The notes under the pieces: model-generated
Database searches by the model: none
Told to the model about the DNA's origin: nothing
The model's input: only the letters and a program-made list of their open reading frames with translations
Position numbers and translations under genes: made by a program
Part shown: positions 61,133 through 64,000 of the stretch, in pieces
Position numbering within the stretch: position 1 is the first letter of the stretch
Layout: each line of letters starts with the position of its first letter
DNA from: 40CM-4-69-5 sp036556905
GTDB taxonomy: Bacteria > Methylomirabilota > Methylomirabilia > Rokubacteriales > CSP1-6
Length of the DNA: 64,000 bases
Direction: 5' to 3'
NCBI GenBank assembly: GCA_036556905.1
Contig: DATBIM010000050.1
Coordinates: 1 to 64,000 of the forward strand

Positions 61133-61870
61133 GTGATCGCCATCATCGATTACGGCCGCGGCAACCTGGGCTCGGTGGAAAAGGCCTTCCAGCGCGTCGG
61201 TGTGCCGGCGACGGTCACCCAGGATCCGCGCGTGGTCGAGGACGCCGAGGCGGTGGTGCTCCCTGGAGACGGGGCATTTCACGACGCGATGGCGAATCTG
61301 GATCAACTGGGGTTGCGGGCGCCGCTGGTGCGCGCCCTGGACGGACGCCGGCCTTTCCTGGGAATCTGCCTGGGCTATCAGCTCCTGTTCTCGAGCAGTG
61401 AGGAGTTCGGCCAGGGCCGCGGGCTGGACGTCATCCCCGGTGTGGTGCGGCGCTTCCCGCCCGGCCGGAAGGTCCCGCACATGGGTTGGAATCGCGTCCA
61501 CCACGGCGGCGGGCTCCGGCTGTTCGAGGGGATCCCCGACGGCGCGCACTTCTACTTCGTCCACTCTTACTATCCTGTTGTAGCGGGGGCCGAGAGCCCG
61601 GGTACGACCGAGGGTGGCCTGTCTCCGGTGGCCGGGGCTCCGGACGCCCGGTCGACCGCTGGCCTGTCTCCGGTGGCCGGGGCTCCGGACGCCCGGTCGA
61701 CGGGCTCGAGTGCTTCACTCCGGGTGGCATGGTGCGAATACGGCGTGCGGTTCGCGGCGGCCCTGGAGCGTGGGCGGATCTTCGCGACGCAGTTCCATCC
61801 CGAGAAGAGCCAGCGCTGGGGGTTGCGGCTCCTCGAGAACTTCGCCGCATTCGTGAAGAGCGGCGGATGA
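61133..61870 (+). CDS. hisH: imidazole glycerol phosphate synthase glutaminase subunit, with repetitive insertion
   Basis: 245 residues instead of the usual 200 or so. The class I glutaminase triad is complete: Cys79 (GICLGYQLLF), His222 and Glu224 (QFHPEKSQ). Between HSYYPVV (residue 150) and VAWCEYG (about 200) lie roughly 40 extra residues, including two copies of GLSPVAGAPDARST from a 45-bp tandem repeat. The insert is in frame and Ser/Pro/Ala rich, so it may loop out without destroying activity. Supplies ammonia to HisF. GTG start, 25 bases after hisB. Confidence 0.93.
   Translation: MIAIIDYGRGNLGSVEKAFQRVGVPATVTQDPRVVEDAEAVVLPGDGAFHDAMANLDQLGLRAPLVRALDGRRPFLGICLGYQLLFSSSEEFGQGRGLDVIPGVVRRFPPGRKVPHMGWNRVHHGGGLRLFEGIPDGAHFYFVHSYYPVVAGAESPGTTEGGLSPVAGAPDARSTAGLSPVAGAPDARSTGSSASLRVAWCEYGVRFAAALERGRIFATQFHPEKSQRWGLRLLENFAAFVKSGG
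61616..61701. repeat. 45-bp tandem repeat inside hisH
   Basis: Units start at 61616 and 61661; 41 of 45 bases of the first unit recur exactly before divergence. The length is a multiple of three, so HisH stays in frame. Confidence 0.9.
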
Positions 61871-62577
61871 TCGTCATTCCGGCCATCGATATCCGCGGGG
61901 GCTTCTGCGTGCGCCTGCGCGAGGGTCGGGCTGATCAGGAAACCGTGTTCTCCGAGGATCCGGTGGCCGTGGCCCGGCGCTGGGTGGACCTCGGCGCCGA
62001 ACGCCTGCATGTGGTCGATCTCGACGGGGCCCTGGGAAAGCCCCGGCAGACGGACATGGTGCGCCGGGTCATCGAGGCCGCCGGGCCGGTCCCGGTGCAG
62101 GTGGGTGGAGGGCTCCGCGACGATGGGGCGGTGGCCGCGATGTTCAAAGCCGGGGCGCGCTGGGTGGTGCTCGGGACCCGGGCCGTCGATGCCACGTTCC
62201 TGACCGGGACCTGCCAGAGGCACCCGGAGGGCATCATCGTCGCCGTTGACGGGCGCGGCTCGCGCGTGGCCGTGAAGGGCTGGACCGAAGTCGCCGAGGT
62301 GACGGTGGTCGAGCTGGGCCGGCAGGCCCGGGACGCGGGAGCGGCCGCGCTTCTGTACACGGACGTCGGCCGGGATGGGACCGAGCAGGGGCCCAACGTG
62401 AAGGACACGGCGACCCTGGCCGGGGCCGTGGGCATGCCGATTCTCGCCTCGGGCGGTGTGTCGAGCGTCAACGATCTCAGGGCGCTCGCCGCCATTCCCG
62501 GGGTCCAGGGGGTGGTCGTCGGCCGCGCGCTGTACACCGGGGCCATCGATCTCCGCCAGGCCCTGGAAGCCGTCTAG
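61867..62577 (+). CDS. hisA: ProFAR isomerase (HisA)
   Basis: 236-residue TIM barrel. IPAIDIRGGFCVRLREG holds the first catalytic Asp, GGGLRDD and LYTDVGRDGTEQGPNV the second Asp and phosphate loops, SGGVSSVNDL the second phosphate loop. ATG overlaps the hisH stop. Confidence 0.95.
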   Translation: MIVIPAIDIRGGFCVRLREGRADQETVFSEDPVAVARRWVDLGAERLHVVDLDGALGKPRQTDMVRRVIEAAGPVPVQVGGGLRDDGAVAAMFKAGARWVVLGTRAVDATFLTGTCQRHPEGIIVAVDGRGSRVAVKGWTEVAEVTVVELGRQARDAGAAALLYTDVGRDGTEQGPNVKDTATLAGAVGMPILASGGVSSVNDLRALAAIPGVQGVVVGRALYTGAIDLRQALEAV

Positions 62578-63351
62578 ATGCTGGCCAAGCGTCTCGTTCC
62601 CTGTCTGGACGTCAAGGACGGTCGTGTCGTCAAAGGGGTACGCTTCGTCGATCTTCGCGACGCCGGCGATCCGGTGGAGGCCGCGTTAGCCTACGACGCC
62701 CAGGGTGCCGACGAGCTCGTCTTCCTGGACATCACGGCCTCCCACGAGAATCGGAAGATCATGCTCGACGTCGTCGCCCGCACGGCCGAGGGCATCTACA
62801 TGCCGCTGACGGTCGGCGGCGGCATCCGGGGGATCGCTGACGTCCGGGCATTGCTGCGCGCCGGCGCCGACAAGGTGTCGCTGAACACCGCAGCCCTGGA
62901 AAGCCCGGAGCTCATCACGGAAGCGGCCGAGCGATTCGGAAGCCAATGCATCGTGGTAGCGATAGATGCGCGCCGGGCGCCGGGCCCCGGCTCCGGCCGC
63001 TGGGGCGTCTACACCCATGGCGGGCGGCGGGCGGCCGGGCGTGATGCCGTGGAGTGGGCCCGGACGGCAGCGGCCCTGGGCGCCGGAGAGATCCTCTTGA
63101 CGAGCATGGACCGGGACGGCACCAAGGACGGCTACGACCTCGAGCTGACCCGTGCGGTGGCCGAGGCGGTCGAGGTCCCGGTGATCGCCTCGGGCGGTGC
63201 CGGTTCTCTGGAGCACCTCGCCGAAGGCCTGATCGAGGGGCGCGCCGACGCGGCCTTGGCCGCGTCGATCTTCCACTTCGGTATCCATACGATCGCCGAG
63301 GCGAAGCGGTATCTCCGCGAGCGCGGCGTGGAGGTGCGGCTGGAGCCGTGA
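62578..63351 (+). CDS. hisF: imidazole glycerol phosphate synthase cyclase subunit
   Basis: 257-residue TIM barrel. RLVPCLDVKDGRVVKGVRF (catalytic Asp), GGGIRGIADV, ILLTSMDRDGTKDGYDL (second catalytic Asp) and ASGGAGSLEHL are present. It pairs with HisH to form IGP and AICAR. ATG immediately follows the hisA stop. Confidence 0.96.
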   Translation: MLAKRLVPCLDVKDGRVVKGVRFVDLRDAGDPVEAALAYDAQGADELVFLDITASHENRKIMLDVVARTAEGIYMPLTVGGGIRGIADVRALLRAGADKVSLNTAALESPELITEAAERFGSQCIVVAIDARRAPGPGSGRWGVYTHGGRRAAGRDAVEWARTAAALGAGEILLTSMDRDGTKDGYDLELTRAVAEAVEVPVIASGGAGSLEHLAEGLIEGRADAALAASIFHFGIHTIAEAKRYLRERGVEVRLEP

Positions 63352-63980
63352 AGCTGGACGACCTGAAGTTCGATGACCGTGGCCTCATCCCGGCGGTGGT
63401 CCAGGAGGCGGACACCGGGGAGGTCCTCATGGTCGCGTGGATGGATCGGCGGGCGCTGGAGGCGACCCTGGCGACCGGACTCACCCACTTCTGGTCCCGC
63501 TCGCGGCAGCAGTCCTGGCGAAAGGGCGAGACTTCGGGCCACACGCAGCACGTCCGCGCGCTCTACACCGATTGCGATGCCGACACCCTGCTCGTCCAGG
63601 TGCATCAGGAGGGCGTCGCCTGCCATACCGGCAACCGCACGTGCTTCTTCACGGCGCTGCGGGAGGGCCCGCAAGCCGCCAACATGTTGGAGCGGCTGGA
63701 GCGGGTCGTGGAAAGCCGCAAAGCGACCCCCCAGGCGGGTTCCTACGTGAGCGGCCTCCTGGCCAAAGGCGAGGCGACGATCGCCCGAAAAATCGGCGAG
63801 GAGGCGAGCGAGGTGATTACGGCCGCCCTGGGTGGCGAGGGCGATCGGCGCGTGGTCGAGGAGGTCGCTGATCTCTGGTTTCACACACTGGTCCTGCTAG
63901 GAGCCCGGGGGCTCCGGTTGCGCGAGGTGCTGGAGGAGCTGGCCCGGCGCCACCAGGCTCGGACGACGCCGAGCGCCTGA
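63348..63980 (+). CDS. hisIE: bifunctional phosphoribosyl-AMP cyclohydrolase/phosphoribosyl-ATP pyrophosphatase
   Basis: 210-residue HisI-HisE fusion. HisI part (1-115): WMDRRALEATLATGLTHFWSRSRQQSWRKGETSGH, DCDADTLLVQVHQEGVACHTGNRTCFF (metal site). HisE part (about 120-205): YVSGLLAKGEATIARKIGEEASEVITAAL and EEVADLWFHTLVLL. GTG overlaps the hisF stop. hisC, histidinol phosphatase and hisZ are not in the window. Nothing is seen in the last 20 bases. Confidence 0.95.
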   Translation: MKLDDLKFDDRGLIPAVVQEADTGEVLMVAWMDRRALEATLATGLTHFWSRSRQQSWRKGETSGHTQHVRALYTDCDADTLLVQVHQEGVACHTGNRTCFFTALREGPQAANMLERLERVVESRKATPQAGSYVSGLLAKGEATIARKIGEEASEVITAALGGEGDRRVVEEVADLWFHTLVLLGARGLRLREVLEELARRHQARTTPSA

Positions 63981-64000
63981 GCTGCCAGGGTGCGCCCACT

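Overview
The window is about 70% GC, densely coded, and reads as chromosomal DNA of a free-living, oxygen-respiring bacterium. It has an aconitase and citrate synthase pair, an oxygen-type haem branch, NuoLMN, F0 subunits I/a/c separated from F1, Rex, and fatty-acid oxidation genes. GTG starts and 4-base ATGA or GTGA overlaps are common. The gene mix is reminiscent of the Rokubacteria/Methylomirabilota or deltaproteobacteria-like soil lineages, but that placement is inference. No rRNA, tRNA, CRISPR array, transposase or phage gene was recognised.

Layout. 1-6.3 kb (minus strand): aconitase running off the left edge with an in-frame 42-bp tandem repeat at its 3' end, citrate synthase, a frameshifted short-chain dehydrogenase remnant, a Tat-exported DUF6282-type metal hydrolase, and a benzoylformate-decarboxylase-like ThDP enzyme. 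6.3-9.8 kb: hemE-hemH-hemG(Y), the last steps to protohaem. 9.9-12.9 kb: a YbaK-type deacylase, a small unknown, an APC permease and CorA. 13-21.5 kb: a cell-wall sugar salvage neighbourhood (BadF-type kinase, sodium:solute symporter, NagZ, NamZ/DUF1343, MurQ) interleaved with an MlaC-like protein and small envelope proteins. A 73-bp repeat array with compensatory base changes lies between two convergent genes there. 21.5-28.1 kb: an arabinonate-type dehydratase, an SDR, acyl-CoA dehydrogenase, enoyl-CoA hydratase, an unknown, a VIT-type metal transporter and a gamma-carbonic anhydrase. 28.1-31.7 kb: a tight operon of type III polyketide synthase, methyltransferase, FAD oxidoreductase and RraA-like protein. 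31.7-33.1 kb: an M23 peptidase on the minus strand.

33.2-46.7 kb is one long plus-strand run: nuoL-nuoM-nuoN, a HAD-IIA phosphatase, glpD, an exported glycerophosphodiesterase, glpK, then a three-gene ABC importer. Together these look like uptake and use of glycerol or glycerophosphodiesters, feeding electrons to the quinone pool. 46.8-49.2 kb: atpZ, atpI, atpB, atpE and rex. 49.2-57.3 kb: mfd, a SurA/PrsA-like lipoprotein foldase, rho, rpmE, prfA, prmC. 57.3-64 kb: murA followed by hisG-D-B-H-A-F-IE, where HisH carries a roughly 40-residue insertion built of a 45-bp tandem repeat.

Two themes stand out. First, short tandem repeats sit in or start at the 3' ends of coding sequences (acnA, the symporter, the SDR) or inside a gene (hisH). 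Second, several start codons lie only 5-10 bases downstream of good -10 hexamers with no Shine-Dalgarno sequence, which suggests leaderless transcription is common in this genome.
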